Shown: one piece after another, positions 24,170-36,578 of the stretch
Position numbering within the stretch: position 1 is the stretch's first letter
Layout of the letters: each line of letters starts with the position of its first letter
From: Eucalyptus grandis
Lineage: Eukaryota > Streptophyta > Magnoliopsida > Myrtales > Myrtaceae
Direction: 5' to 3'
Assembly: GCF_016545825.1 (NCBI RefSeq)
Contig: NC_052616.1
Location: forward strand, 59,355,278-59,419,277
DNA: 64,000 nt
Translations under genes and position numbers: made by a program
The notes under the pieces: generated by a model
Told to the model about the DNA's origin: nothing
The model's database searches: none
The model's input: the letters and a program-made list of their open reading frames with translations, nothing else

Positions 24170-25934
24170 GGTGATGAAGGTTTGTGATGGTGAAGATGGG
24201 AGAAAGTAGAGGAGGAGGTGAAGGTCTTATCTGCTATTCAAGACTCAAGAGGGATGCTGCTCTTTGATCTTTTTGGACTTTGAAAGGTTGATGAACGAGG
24301 ATTTCTTGCTTTTATCGTCTCGAAATTTACACAGAACAGAGAGAAAGAGTGAGAGAGAGAGAGAGTCATGGACTTTTTTTTTATTATTAATTTGGAGTTA
24401 GGTTATTTTATATCATGCACATAGCTATATTTGATGCTGATGAAATAAAGTATACTTTGGATTAGTGGTTCCAAGGGTTACGTGTCACCCCATGATGATC
24501 TCGGTTTTGTCTTCTTCATTTTGCTTTCATTATTTTTATCATATGTTTTGCTCCTAATATATTTTTAAAAGAAGCCCTCTCTCCACGAAGTTGAAGTTGT
24601 TGAGTTGCATGTTTAATGAAATCCACATGAAATTTTAACATGAATTGCATTTAGACTCATATTTCCTTTATCCTCGATAGAATTGATGTTTTTTTTTCCT
24701 TAACTGCTCTTTTGATTGATAGGTTATAAATATACAAATACCACTAATATTTAGTTCTAGTTAATTCTACATGTAAGTGATAATCATCTATTGTCACCAA
24801 CTAATTAAAGTTACATTTGGCAATCAGGATAAATATAAGATGTGATAAAAACCATTGTGATTGATGAAAAAAAATGGATAGGATTTATTATATCTATAGT
24901 ATAAAATTTATTTTTCTCAAATAAAAAATATCTTAAATCAATAAAATTGTAGATATGAATAGTATTTAATTGTAATATAAAAAAATTTAACAAACAAAAA
25001 TAAAGAAAAAAAATTATTTTTATTAATTTATCTCTATTGTATTTATATAATTGAAATCCTCTATATTCTATAATAGTAATACATATATGTGGTGCTTACT
25101 ATTTATTACATGTGTTGGGTATATTAGTATAGTTTATTATTTAATTAAATTTTAATCAAGGAAAGATGGAAGGGGATAAAATAAATAAATAAAATAGAGG
25201 GGGAGAATTATTTTAAAATAAGTAAATAAAAATGAAGATCTCATATTTTAAATAAACAAATTCAAACTTGAAAATGATCTTTTTAATTCTTGAAGAATAA
25301 AAGGCAAGGAGATTTATAAAAGAACACTAGCCCTTCTCCTTAGCTTTGGTTCACCTTGAGCTTCACAACTCTTTGTAGCTCTTTAGTTCACGTTGAAATA
25401 CCTCAACAATGACGAGAAAGTCAATACTCCTTCACCTAGCTCTCTATCCATGTTGAAACTTCACGTGAGTAGCAAAAGAGTCGAAGCACTGTACCTTTCA
25501 AAATAACAATCACTTTTCTCTCTCATACTAGATTTGGTATTTGTTGGCTAATCTATATCACCAATAACGCTATTGTTGCACATTTACATCTTTTGTCATG
25601 GCTGAATTCATGTCTCTAGAATGCTACTATAAGCTCATTTGGGGTTTAAGGTTTAGATCTCGAAGGTTGTCTCCATTTGCGTGCTTTCTTTAGCAGTGAA
25701 TTGCAAAAAAATTCTTTAACATCTCTACTTATACGTGGTTGCTACTGACCAATGAACACAATAAGATATAAAACATATGGTTTTATACAGTGAATGGAAT
25801 ATAACAAAATTTCATGATTTTTATATTTTATCACGTCCGATTCTATCATGACTAAAAATCCCAATGATAAAATATAGCCCAAAAACATAACCGAGGAAAT
25901 GGAAGAAAATGTAAACCAAGAACCCATAAATTTT
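24170..25934. other. Promoter side of the preceding gene and AT-rich intergenic DNA
   Basis: The first ~200 bases upstream of the 24169 start contain a CT/GA-rich leader with GA repeats (24340-24366). From 24400 on the sequence is very AT-rich with no supported gene. Confidence 0.45.
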
Positions 25935-26360
25935 AGGGAAATTGCTTCAAATAATCATGAACTCTGGTCCAATATGTAATTTGGTTCATTAACTTTTAAA
26001 TTATTTGATATGGTTCATGAACTTTAGATCAATGTACAGCATCATCTCTGAACTTTTAATTTATTTAATATAGTCCTTAAACTATTGGTATATGTTCAAT
26101 AGAATTCTTAAACTGTATGAAAATATTCAATATAATCATTTCATAATTATTAAAGACTACGGATTATATTGAATATTTTCATATAACGTAAAGACCGTAT
26201 CAAATGTATACTAAAAGTTCAAAAGTTATATTGAATAAATTAGAAGTTTATGGATCACATTGCATGATGAGCTAAAATTCATGGATTGTATTGAATAAAT
26301 TAAAAATTAAGAGATCAAATTATATATTAAATTATAGTTCATATTTTACATCATTACGTC
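25935..26360. mobile_element. Foldback MITE, copy 2
   Basis: It starts near AAATTGCTTCAAATAATCAT and ends near the complement (AAATTATAGTTCATATTTTA). The halves are mirror images around about 26145: 'ttcaatataatc' on the left and 'gattatattgaat' on the right, 'tgaacttttaatttatttaata' against its complement. It has the same design as 12120-12420 and 28362-28650. Non-coding. Confidence 0.65.
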
Positions 26361-28361
26361 TAAATTATATGCATTGAACTCAGCCCTCCTCGCGAATCTT
26401 TTTCAATCTAAATTTCTTGCTTTTGCCAACCAGAGTCACATTATTGCCACCTAATTGTCTTTTCTCTCTCTTTTTTTCTGCCTTTGTACTTGTCATCATG
26501 GTACTATCGTCCCATTCCCAACACATGGCTGCCATCTACTACTGCTCTTACCATTTGACTACGTTGTTGCCACTACTACAAACGATGGCGAGAGAGAGAA
26601 AGAGTAGTTAGTTCTTGTTTTCAATTTGTGAGGCCAATGGTCATTTTTATTTCAAAATTTTTAGAAAATTTTGCAAATCACATATGTTGACCAAGAGCAG
26701 AGTTTCCGCTAGACTTGTCAAACAAATAAGTCAGGTCAAGTAAAATATGTTCCGATCCAAATTAACCTATTTTCATATAATATAAATTGAATGACTTATA
26801 CCCAACTTAAGTCATACTTGATCCGATCCATATTACTAAAATTCTTATATACCCAACTTAAGTCATACTTGATATGATGCATATTACTAAAATACTTATA
26901 TATTTAATTTAATTCAGGAAAATTCATACCTAAATTAAGGTGAGAGTATAGAATGAGCAATTGTAAGATCGAATAAGGGTAAAATAGTGAAGAAATAATT
27001 ATAGAAGTGAGTTTAGTCTATATAAGTCGTTAATCTATTTAACACTCATGTTATTTTTCAAAAAAAAAAATGTACACTACCTTTTAAACTCATTGTTGAT
27101 TATATATTGAACATGACTAATTCGTATAACAATCCAACCCATTAAATATAAAATAAGAAATGGGTTTATAATCTATTTTAATGAGTATAATTTTCACTAA
27201 TGATTTGTTGAAAGAGAACACAATCCTTGCTCGAGGCGATTCCCTTTATGATCATTCTTGTACCTCAGATATGTGACCACACACACTCTCCCTCTCAATT
27301 CATGTCCTTTTGCTACATTGAAGTCCTTTCCCAAGTCAACTTTGGTCGTCACTTGCCACCTTGTCCATGTAAACACGCCCACTGTTATGTCTCTCGATTT
27401 ATGTTCCATTGCTAACATTAAAGTCCTCTCCTAGTCAACTTTGGTCTGCAAATGCCACCTTGCACCATTAAAAGTATATCAAGCTTTGAAGGCGCCCTCA
27501 ACGGTGACAAGGCACCAAACCCCTCCTCGTGGCAAAAATACATAAATGTTATAAGTAAATTTGTTAATTTGACAAAAATGGATAATTTAAAAAATAATTT
27601 TTAAAAATAATTATTTGTATCACTGAAAATAATTATTAAATAATAAATTTTTTATTATCTATAATAATTTATATCTATGAAAATATTTATCGTTCATTTG
27701 TTTTTGTATGCGATACAAAATATTATTTTTAGAAAAATATTTTTTAAATTATTTATTTTCCACTAAAAAAGCAGAATGTAAGTGTACTTTTCACTTATGG
27801 ATGCAAAGCATAATTTTGACTAAATACATAAAAAAAAAAAATATGTTTCGAAATCCATAAAACAATGATTTTTATTTTATTTTAAAGTTTTAGATTGTGT
27901 GTTTTCGATAATAAATATTGCCCTTTTTTAGTGTTATGGACATAGCAAGCGTTCGGACTCGACTTATTTTTATTATATATGTTACGCTTCAAATATTATT
28001 TTTAAGGCGGGAATCTTAGGAACGTCAAACTCAATTATGTCCGAACACTCAACAACCGCACAGCTGCAAAATTCCATATGGAAAGAGATGTTTTCCTAAT
28101 ATCACATAAGATGGATTACATAGGCAGAGAATTTTTTTAAATGTTTTTTGTTTTCCCTTTTTATCCATGTAAGAAATATGCTACTTCGGCAATGTATTCA
28201 TGTTAGTTTTGTTTATGTTGGAAATCTGACATCTTAGTAAATGCAAAAATAGTGGAAAAATTCGATTGCACACATCGAGTATGCACAAGCTATTGCATCT
28301 CGGCCTCGGCCATCGCTAGATCTTTGCAAATAATGTTATAGAGTATTTAACATGTAAAATT
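26361..28361. other. AT-rich intergenic DNA
   Basis: A short near-direct repeat occurs at 26800-26900 (AACTTAAGTCATACTTGAT.TGAT twice). A likely diverged MITE end lies at 27690-27790 (TTCATTTGTTTTTGTATG...). Around 27200-27530 there is a short duplicated phrase CCTAGTCAACTTTGGTC / CCCAAGTCAACTTTGGTC. No gene supported. Confidence 0.4.
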
Positions 28362-28650
28362 AGGGGAAATGACACAATGGATTCTTGAACTTTGGTCCAC
28401 TACACAATGAAGTTCAATGTGATTGTGAGCTTTTAACTTGTTTAATATGATCAATATATTTTTATTATAATTCATGAACTTTTAAATATTTTTATGTTAT
28501 CTAGAGATTATGTTGAACATTTACAATAATTCATGGACCATATTAAATAAGTTAAATGTTTATGAATGGTAGTGCCTATTGTATCAAAGTTCAAGAATGA
28601 AATTGCATATTATATCAAAAGTTTTGGAGGTCATTTGTGCTATTATTTTT
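28362..28650. mobile_element. Foldback MITE, copy 3
   Basis: GATTCTTGAACTTTGGTCCA near the left end is mirrored by TGTATCAAAGTTCAAGAATG near the right end. The centre has TTATGTTGAACATTT. Same family as 12120-12420 and 25935-26360. Confidence 0.65.
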
Positions 28651-30547
28651 AAAATATGTAATGGGTGGCAAGGACAAAAAGATCACATCCCGCTCCCGAA
28701 TCCTGAGAAATCGTTCAGGACAAAGATCCTAAACATGGTACGCAGGTTTTCGGACGGAGGAGATTGGAAGGGGGGCATGAAAAAAACCAGTGGTGTCCGT
28801 GTGTGTGTTGTAGTGAGTGAAAGAAGAGGTGTGGTCACTGGTCAGGTTAGGTGAATTGGGGCAGAGAGATGGGACGGGACCAGCAGCCCCAGTGGTCAGT
28901 CCCCATCTGTACCAATGTCCATGTCCTCCGTTTCTGCTGGATTGAAGAGGAGGCTGGTCAGATCAGAGGACAGCATTTGCTAAAAGGGCAAAGATTCCCC
29001 CTGCGATGTCTGTCTCTCTAGCTTGTTGGGTAGCTTGTTTTAGCCTCTTTCCCCTTCCCCTCTGGGACTTGCCCGCTTTTCTAGGCCACGTTGGAACAAG
29101 CTTTTCCTTTGGCCTAGGGTTGAGAACTTGAGATTTCCTTTTAAGTATCTTATCTTTAGGTTTCGATTCTCAAGATCATCTATCATGACACACGACTATA
29201 ACTCGCATAATAGAATCTCAATTCTCGAATTTAAATCTTAAGGTATCATGTTGCGATATCATGTTGCGGTGTTATTTTAATCTCATAATTGAATTTTTTG
29301 TTATTGCATGAATGAGATTTATAAATGGTGGTCCAAGTTATCATGGTTATCACCAATATATTATTTTTTTCTTGGCTTAATTAAAGTGAACATTTGTAAC
29401 AAGTTGGCCTTACTCAATACCCCACAAGAGCACGTCACATCTTCCTATTTTCTTAAATTGTAGATTCTCTCTCTTCAACCGTTTCATATATAGTGGCCAA
29501 CCATACATAAGCCACATCCATTCCAAAATTGGGATTGCAACTCAAGGAGATGCCAAGAAAGCCAAGAGCATGAAACACCTTAAATCCACCGTAATAGCAA
29601 GCACGGATTTAGGATGAAGATAGCAATGATGCAAGATCGATAATTTGGCATGGATTGGCAAATTGTACTCTCGCTTATCAAGTAAATTTGAGACACGAAA
29701 GAGAGACAGAGAGAGAAGAAAAGGAAATGGTTGGAATCGAACTTGGGATCCGTGGCCCCATCATAGAGTAGCTCTAAAGGATAAAACAATCTCCAATGGG
29801 CCCAACTTGATAAAGACCACTGGTCATTCACAATGCACGATTGACCCTAAATGGAATTGGATTCCTTCACCGGCAGGAAACTTAAGCGGGTCCACTTCAT
29901 TAACACCGAGTACGAACTGTGACATCAACTTCAATGGACTACAATAGAAAAGCCACAACGTTAAAGCTTTGTTCAAAAGCTTCTGCAGCTGTAGGGGTTT
30001 GAAGAAGGAAACAAAACCCAAGACTACAAAAAGGGAAAAGGAGGAAAAGGGAAAACCTGCACAAGTTTCAAAGGTTTCCAAAAGCTAAGATCAAGGCAAA
30101 TCACAAGTGATGGCGAGTGGGCGTTGCCCTATATTCAGAGAAAGAAATGCGACTCGTTCTGCAAATTTGAGATGAAATCCTCGAATTTCATTTGAAAAGA
30201 TACATGCTGCAAAGGTATCTTTGTGTCGAGTTTCACTATGCATCTTGTTCCACTAATATTTAAGTTAGCATCTCCAGCAAGTCCAGACTCAAAGAATAGA
30301 TGCAAATCAATGTTTAGCAACTAAAATTAAACACAACATCCGCCCGAAGTGATCAGAATGATCAAGAACTCAGGATAAGTTGGGTTAAAGAGCCGAGATG
30401 AAGACTGACAGCTCATATAAAAATGGAAGTCCTGTAGACTCGTGCTTGGGTCCGCAAAGAAAGGAAACCTCTGCTTTCTCTCTTTGCGCCAATGAAAACT
30501 GGAGATGATATGTCGTATCACATCTTCCTGAACTGCCAATCTTACTT
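28651..30547. other. Intergenic DNA downstream of the EAR-motif gene
   Basis: 28650-29100 is GC-richer with GT-repeat words and no convincing reading frame. 29700-29780 has a minus-strand box-B-like AGTTCGATTCC next to a CT-rich tail, which might be a SINE fragment. 29800-30547 probably includes the 3' UTR of the minus-strand gene ending at 30548. Confidence 0.4.
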
Positions 30548-33500
30548 TCAATCCACATCATGGTTCCCGTCACCTGCCTTGAAGCTCAAACTCAAATCTA
30601 GAGTGCTCTCATTCAGATCTTGCCGTACCCCTTTGTTATCATCCTGAGAGGTATGAACAAAGTGAAAAAGGAAACAGACATGTTTATATTGCACAAAATA
30701 GGTACGCAAACTTTTGAATCTACGAGAGAAAGCAAGAAACGTGGTATTAATCAGCAGGGATGGCTGTTGTGTCAACAGGAAGGGAAAACTGACCACGCCT
30801 ATGTTTACAAGTTTATAAGTCACTGCAGAGTATCCAAGAACCTGATAAGGAAGCCTAAACTGACTGATGCGACTCTTTCTTTTTCTCTTTGCACACATTG
30901 ACGAACTCAGTCCTAGGAGGATTACAAAAGAAATGGGTGAAACAAATAATCTTGTTTGATCAAGCAAAAAATACAAGTTACAAACTGACCTGAAGCTTCC
31001 AGGTAAAGTCTATCATTCCCTAAATTATTCCTTTAAAAGATAAAACAAGAAGATAGAAAAAGGAAACAAGCACAAGATGGCCATAACATGTTACCTCACT
31101 CACTTCCATTGGTATGTTATTGATGTCTGGTTTTTCATCAGAGCCACCATTCTTGTTGTTTGGTTCAACTGAACTAAGATCGTCTTCACTTGGCTTCCCT
31201 TCATCGTCAACATTTTCCGCAGCATTGATTTCTACATCCTCATCTTTCTCTTCTTCCAGTAAAGCAATCTGACTTGACAAAGAAAATAAAATCATCCACA
31301 CGCAAACCCACAACACAAGCACAATAAAATAATTTGCAAAAAATTGGTCTTCACAGAGCCAACTCCATTACAATGATTAAAACCAGCTTCTGCATGGATT
31401 TGCACAATGAATTGTGCTAAGATGCCTCTCTATTCTTTACCAGGAAAAATTAAAGAGCATCTCCATTGCCCTGGAAAAGGCTCAGCTTTGAAAATGGAAA
31501 ATTGGTGTTCAAAATCAGTATCCCTTGTAATGAGCTAAAATCATTCAAATGGTAAATTTGGGCCTAGCAAGTCAGAGGTCTCACTAGCTTCTTATTAAAT
31601 CTCATGCCTTGTTACACTTATCAATCATTTCCTGCTCAAAAAACAATAACTACAATAATAACAACAAAAGATAACAAGCCTTATCCCGCCAAGTGAGGTT
31701 GCAGATGACTTCTATTATGCCACTGCACTCGATGTCAAGAATCTTCAAAAACTGGCACATTAAAAATCTTATGCACAGCTAACTTCACAAGCGAAATAGC
31801 TAAAGCTCTTTTTCATTCTAACATATACTTCTGTTGTTAAGGTAAATAAGACAAAGTGGATAAGATGCATTCTCGCCACTCAACTTAACACCTAATTTTA
31901 CATCGATCGCTAAATTTCATTCTATCTAAACTTGGTTGCCAAAAGTTATATTTCATCAAACGAGGAACTTCAGTTTGACTAGCAGCATATTAAGCGCAGG
32001 TAACAAAAGTCAAAACAAGGGACACAATCAAAGCTTGGATTCTATCTTTCCAATTCAAAATACTGACGACTATTTATAGCCCCAACTTATAAGGAAAAAG
32101 CCCAAAGATACCGTTGCTCATTACAACAATATGGCTCTCTCCCTATGACCTCTTACTTTACATTTCTTAGTTGACAGACTCTTCATATTTTGTTCCGTTC
32201 ACTTGGTAAATTAGGTCTGACATTCCCACAAATGCATTTTAAATTTTAACTGACAAAAAGTGGGATGGGGTTTTAGTGGTGTTGGTTGAGAAAATTAGAC
32301 TAATATTGGAGAAACTTTCAGTCAATATGGAGCTATGTGGTTGACTAGCGGGAGATTGGCAGTCGACCAGCATAGTCACAATAAGTTGGTTGGCCACATG
32401 CATTGATGGTCAACTAATTTATCTGCAGAAAATTCTGTTGACAAAATGGTGAGTCCTTGTTTGCTTCCCTGGTGATCTACTGCCCAGTTTACTTTTATCA
32501 TCTAAGAAAAACAAAATGGACTACATGAATTCAGGTATATTCATGTAATCTTATCTACTCAACCAAAAATCTTGTAAAGTAACAATGCTTGAATAATTAA
32601 AGTCTCAGGCTGCAGACTGCTCCACACCATAAGTGGCGTAATTGCGGGATTTAACTGATTTAACCGATTTCGCACAGCTTCTAGGCATAAGTATGTATTA
32701 TGAACTTCCTCAATGGTATCAGCTATCCTTGCAGATGATGCTTCTCACAAAGGGAATGTTAGAAGAGACTCTTGATTGATACATAGAGTTCTTCAAGAAA
32801 ATCTCATACTTGTTCCTATTTGTATCTGCTCAAATAATTTGGTCCAATATGGTCATTACAGTCATTTTGTAGCAACCAGTAACACACATAATTCCCTTTA
32901 GAATGCATCATCATAAAACTTGAGATCCTTCAAAGAGATCTGTAGGGTTTGAAGCATTCTCTCCAACAAGATCTAGCACCTACGACCTCCATTAAAAAAC
33001 CAATGAGGAATGAAGCTTTCTGAGATCCCTATCTACTGAAATTCTGATTTCAGGTGAGGAGTGTCTATACTTCAAGCTAAAATCCCTATCTACTAAAAAT
33101 TTCACTTTTGGTGAGTAGTGTCTATTTTATGCTTTTCATTTTTGTCCAAACAGTATATGCTTTCAATGGCTAAGAGTTGCCCAAAATAAACTAGAAGCCA
33201 GAGGCATTTCCTTTTGCGATGATGCAAAGCCCCAAAGGGACCATTCTCTGTAATCATGATGTTTCCATACCATAACCGTCGGCCAAAACTCCTGTTTCCA
33301 TGTACTCACTACCAGACATAGAGTTCCCTTGAAGATTACAATAATTGCACAACATTCATCCAACAGCACCTACTTTCACACACATATAAGCACAAAATAG
33401 GTAAAAAAAAAAAAGAAAAGAACTTTTACAAATCAAGTACAATCAGCAGTATCATGTTACCAGTAAAAATAGAGAAAATAAAGCTTAATCAGACATCAAA

Positions 33501-34797
33501 GTAATTTGTCCTGAACATTCCAAGAGAATCGAAAAATGAACACGAATGCAGAAACATGAGACATAATGTGCTCATGACTGAAAAATTGTTGTCATTACAG
33601 TAAGAATAGCATATTCCAGCATAAATCAACTGTCTTGCTTTCTCCACAAAAAAAGGGGGAACTTTCTCTGCTTTCTTTGACATCACCTATACCTAAAATC
33701 AAGCTTTGACATCACTAGTATAACTGTTTCTTTAAAACACTGAAGGTTAACTTTGGATGCCTAAATTGTCACATGTGCTCCATCAATACTTCGATCTTTC
33801 CTTGTCTAGCTTATATCATGACATTTTTCTTTGGCCCCCAGAACAAACAACAAGGGTACAGGCTCAAGTCACCTTTCTTTGCCAGTTTCTAAATCCAAAC
33901 CCTTACCAATCAATTCCCACACATCAAGTGAGTATGTACTTGCATTTCGTCCATTGTTAACCCATCACTAGTCTACACCTATGTGTCCAGTATGACGATC
34001 CAACCTCATTGCAAAATTTAAACTACAACTACTGTCAACCAACCACTCCAACAATCAAAACCAAGACAACAAAATCCACAGTTCCAACTAGTCTATAGAC
34101 ATTTTCGGACAATCTCAAAGGAATACTGCCCAATTAATATTGACATAAATCCCAAAAGAAACAGGTAAAATTTCAGATTACCCACGGAAAATATATAAAA
34201 TTTCTCACTTCAAGCTAATTTTGACAGAGATAACCACGCGATTCCCATTTGAGATTTTGATGCGAAACCCATTGACATTAAGAATGCAGCATATACGAAA
34301 GCTTGTAAAATTTTCTTTCTCCCATCAATTCCCAACTTTTCGCGGAAAATCAAACAAACGAAAGCACTGAACACCAAAACTACAGTTGTGCAGCGATCTG
34401 TCGCCTCCATACCGGAATGTACTTGAATTTACGCCGCGGCGGTGGCTCCTCCGCAGCAGCAGCAGCGTCGCCGTTCGTCGAGCTCTTATCGACACCGTTG
34501 CCGCTAACGCTATTGCTGTTCCCGCCGCCGCCGTTGGTATTGCCGCTCTGCGTAATCGGCGTCCACTTATACAGGACCAGATGCGAGGCGTTGCCGCCGC
34601 CGGCCGCCGCGGCGCCGTTCGAGGCTGCGGCTGCGGCTGCGGCTGCCGCGGCGGCGGCGGCGGCGGCGGCGGAGGCGGAGGCGCCGGACGGGGACGTGGA
34701 CCCACTTCTTCTTCCACTTCCTCACGGGCCCGGTGAAGACCGTGGCGGGGCCGTACCGCGTGGAGGACCGGCCCAGCCGCGCCCCGACTCCCTCCAT
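30548..34797 (-). CDS. Plant-specific EAR-motif protein of unknown function, with one frameshift
   Basis: Three exons on the minus strand: 34797-34413, 31268-31095 and 30643-30548, about 217 aa, with a 3.1-kb first intron. It begins MEGVGARLGRSSTRYGPATV then FTGPVRKWKKKWVHV, a conserved plant opening. An Ala-rich run and NASHLVLYKWTPIT follow, then PPRRKFKYIP, an acidic middle (IALLEEEKDEDVE...EKPDINNIPMEVSE) and DLNESTLDLSLSF near the end. DLNxxx and LDLSL are EAR-type repression motifs, so binding to TOPLESS-type corepressors is a reasonable inference; no DNA-binding domain is visible. Oddity: the RKWKKKWVHV part and the SHLVLYKWTPIT part lie in different frames. Dropping one base from the GGGG at 34690-34693 restores both continuity and phase (exon 1 becomes 384 nt, phase 0). 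Until that is checked the gene could be broken or a sequencing error. Confidence 0.75.
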
Positions 34798-35257
34798 GGA
34801 CGGGCGGCGGCGGCGCTGGCGGATCGAGTTCGGGTCCGCGTCGGCGTCGGCGGCGGCGGCCCGATCCGGGAGGTTCGGGGGCGGATTCCGGTGCAGCGAA
34901 TCGCGGGTGCTCTCGCCGTGCGCGGACGAATGAGGTTCGTCTCTTTCCGGCTGCTTCTCTCTCTCTCTCTACAGAGGATGGCGTCTCTCGTTTTCTCTTT
35001 CTCCTCGAAGAGGCGGAGTGAGGATCCGGTGGAGCGCCGCCTAGGCTGCGCGCGCGCCGGGAGATCGGATCCTGGCCGCAGAAGAGGTTGACTGTCTCGG
35101 CTACGCCCGCTTGGGAGATCGCGGCCGTAGATTGGGTGGCGGATTTCAAAATCGCTGACCGAGACGCGACGCGTTGATGCTTTTTTTGAATCGTCGTTGC
35201 ATATCGACTGTGTTAGCTATTTTCTTACCGTTTCCGGTAACTTCTCATTTTAGGAAA

Positions 35258-35475
35258 AACAGTAAGTTCCCTCATATGGTGTGTCTAATTTTGTAATTTC
35301 CATTAAAAAATAAGTTTAACCTATTGATTGTTAAAAATATTTATAATTTTTTTATCATAAGGCCCCGGGAAAAAAAGTAAGTTCCCACATATGGCGTGTC
35401 TAATAATAACAAGTTTAACCTATTGATTGTTAAAAATATTCATAATAGTATTTACAATTTTTTCTCGTAAGGCCC
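35258..35475. repeat. Two-copy ~118-bp tandem repeat
   Basis: AGTAAGTTCCCTCATATGG at 35260 and AGTAAGTTCCCACATATGG at 35378 start two copies. Each contains GTGTGTCTAAT / GCGTGTCTAAT, AAGTTTAACCTATTGATTG, TTAAAAATATT and TAAGGCCCC. AT-rich and non-coding. Confidence 0.85.
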
Positions 35476-35837
35476 CAGCACTATACGTGAGTCTTTGCTA
35501 TATATTTCATTTTTAGGTGTTGCGAACTGAAATAATAATATAGTATTAACTGGCAAAAGATGATTGTCACTTAAAATAAAGTATAGAAGGTTATGATATG
35601 ATGAAATTGAGATTGTATGAAAAAATGGTATGTGATTCTTATCAACAATTAACCTGATTATCAAGATAGAGATGCTCTCCGCTCTATGCTTCGTATATTC
35701 TCTCACTTTGTTTTAGTGTTGTCAATAATTCTAAAATAGTATTTTCATGCCATATTTTAATCTTAGACTAATTTTCATGCAATAGAAGATCCCAAATTTA
35801 TACATCTGTGGCAAAACTTATTTTTCATATTTTTTTT

Positions 35838-36035
35838 TTGTTGCTGGAGGAACCGCTTTGGCCTACAGCCGCCACATAAAACCCCCAGATGTCGCTAGCG
35901 GGAAACCACCACCCCGACGCCACGCTTAACTTACTACACAACGCTTCAGTCTCCCTGTTTCGCAGGGGCTTCGAACCTTGGCCTCCTCGGTAGAGGACAA
36001 AGGATCTACCATCCACGCTGCAACGGCCGGTGTGG
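35838..36035 (-). mobile_element. tRNA-derived SINE
   Basis: Read on the minus strand, it starts near GGCCGTTGCAGCGTGGATGG (box-A-like). About 35 bases on it has box B AGGTTCGAAGCCCC (minus strand of 35967-35982), and it ends in an A-rich tail that appears as the T-run at 35831-35840. This head-to-tail order of pol III promoter boxes and A tail is what plant SINEs show. No coding sequence. It lies between two divergent genes. Confidence 0.65.
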
Positions 36036-36528
36036 GTCGAATGTGAAAGTTCAACATAAACGAGTTTGCTCGATAACGTCGTTTTGAAAAATATGTATCT
36101 CAAGAAAAATGAATTGAGATCGGAAAATATGCTAAAATCCTTAATTTTTGCCTTAATTTCATCCTAAGCTTTTGATAGGTTTATCATGGGCGTACTGGCT
36201 TGAAAATTTTTAAGATAGAAAGATTCATTTGTGAAAAATGTGGCGTGGACATATTAATTTGAAATTTCTTTGGGTCGGAGAAAACATATCCGTCCTCAAT
36301 TGGTCACAGGAGAATACTACAGGGACCAAAACCGAATTGGGCGATAATACAGGGACTGCATTTGCAATTTCCCCCTTTTCTTTCCCCACCCTTCCTCCTG
36401 GCTGGTCTAGGAACGAGACACTCCCTCTCTCTTCCAGTTCACCGTTAGGGCAAAAGGCGAACCAGGAGAAGCCTCTCCTTCCTTGTCCATCGCACAACCT
36501 CGGCCTCGCTCTCCGGCCAACGGCGGAG

Positions 36529-36531
36529 ATT

Positions 36532-36562
<31 letters not shown>
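36529..36562. repeat. (CGG)n microsatellite in the THO1 leader
   Basis: About ten CGG/GGC units sit just 5' of the proposed THO1 start codon. Likely in the 5' UTR. Confidence 0.8.
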
Positions 36563-36578
36563 AGTGACATTGACTGAA

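Larger units (their letters stand above)
34798..36578. other. Divergent promoter region between the EAR-motif gene and THO1
   Basis: The two genes point away from each other about 1.8 kb apart. 34800-35160 is GC-rich and likely the 5' leader/promoter of the minus-strand gene. 35200-35830 is AT-rich with a tandem duplication. 35838-36035 is a SINE-like insertion. 36225-36578 is probably the THO1 promoter and leader, with a (CGG)n run at about 36529-36562. Confidence 0.5.

Noticed and set aside
28900..29000. A possible miRNA hairpin around GGGACCAGCAGCCCC / GGTCAGTCCCC
   Set aside because: The local pairing is short and no known miRNA sequence is present.
29700..29780. A second SINE or tRNA from the box-B-like AGTTCGATTCC
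   Set aside because: No clear box A at the right distance and no clean tail; too weak to list as an element.
34386..35091. Plus-strand open frames of up to 224 codons
   Set aside because: Antisense shadows of the GC-rich first exon of the minus-strand EAR-motif gene.
35960..36010. A tRNA gene (minus strand) because of the GGTTCGAAGCC box
   Set aside because: No cloverleaf with paired acceptor stem can be drawn; the A-rich tail fits a SINE better.
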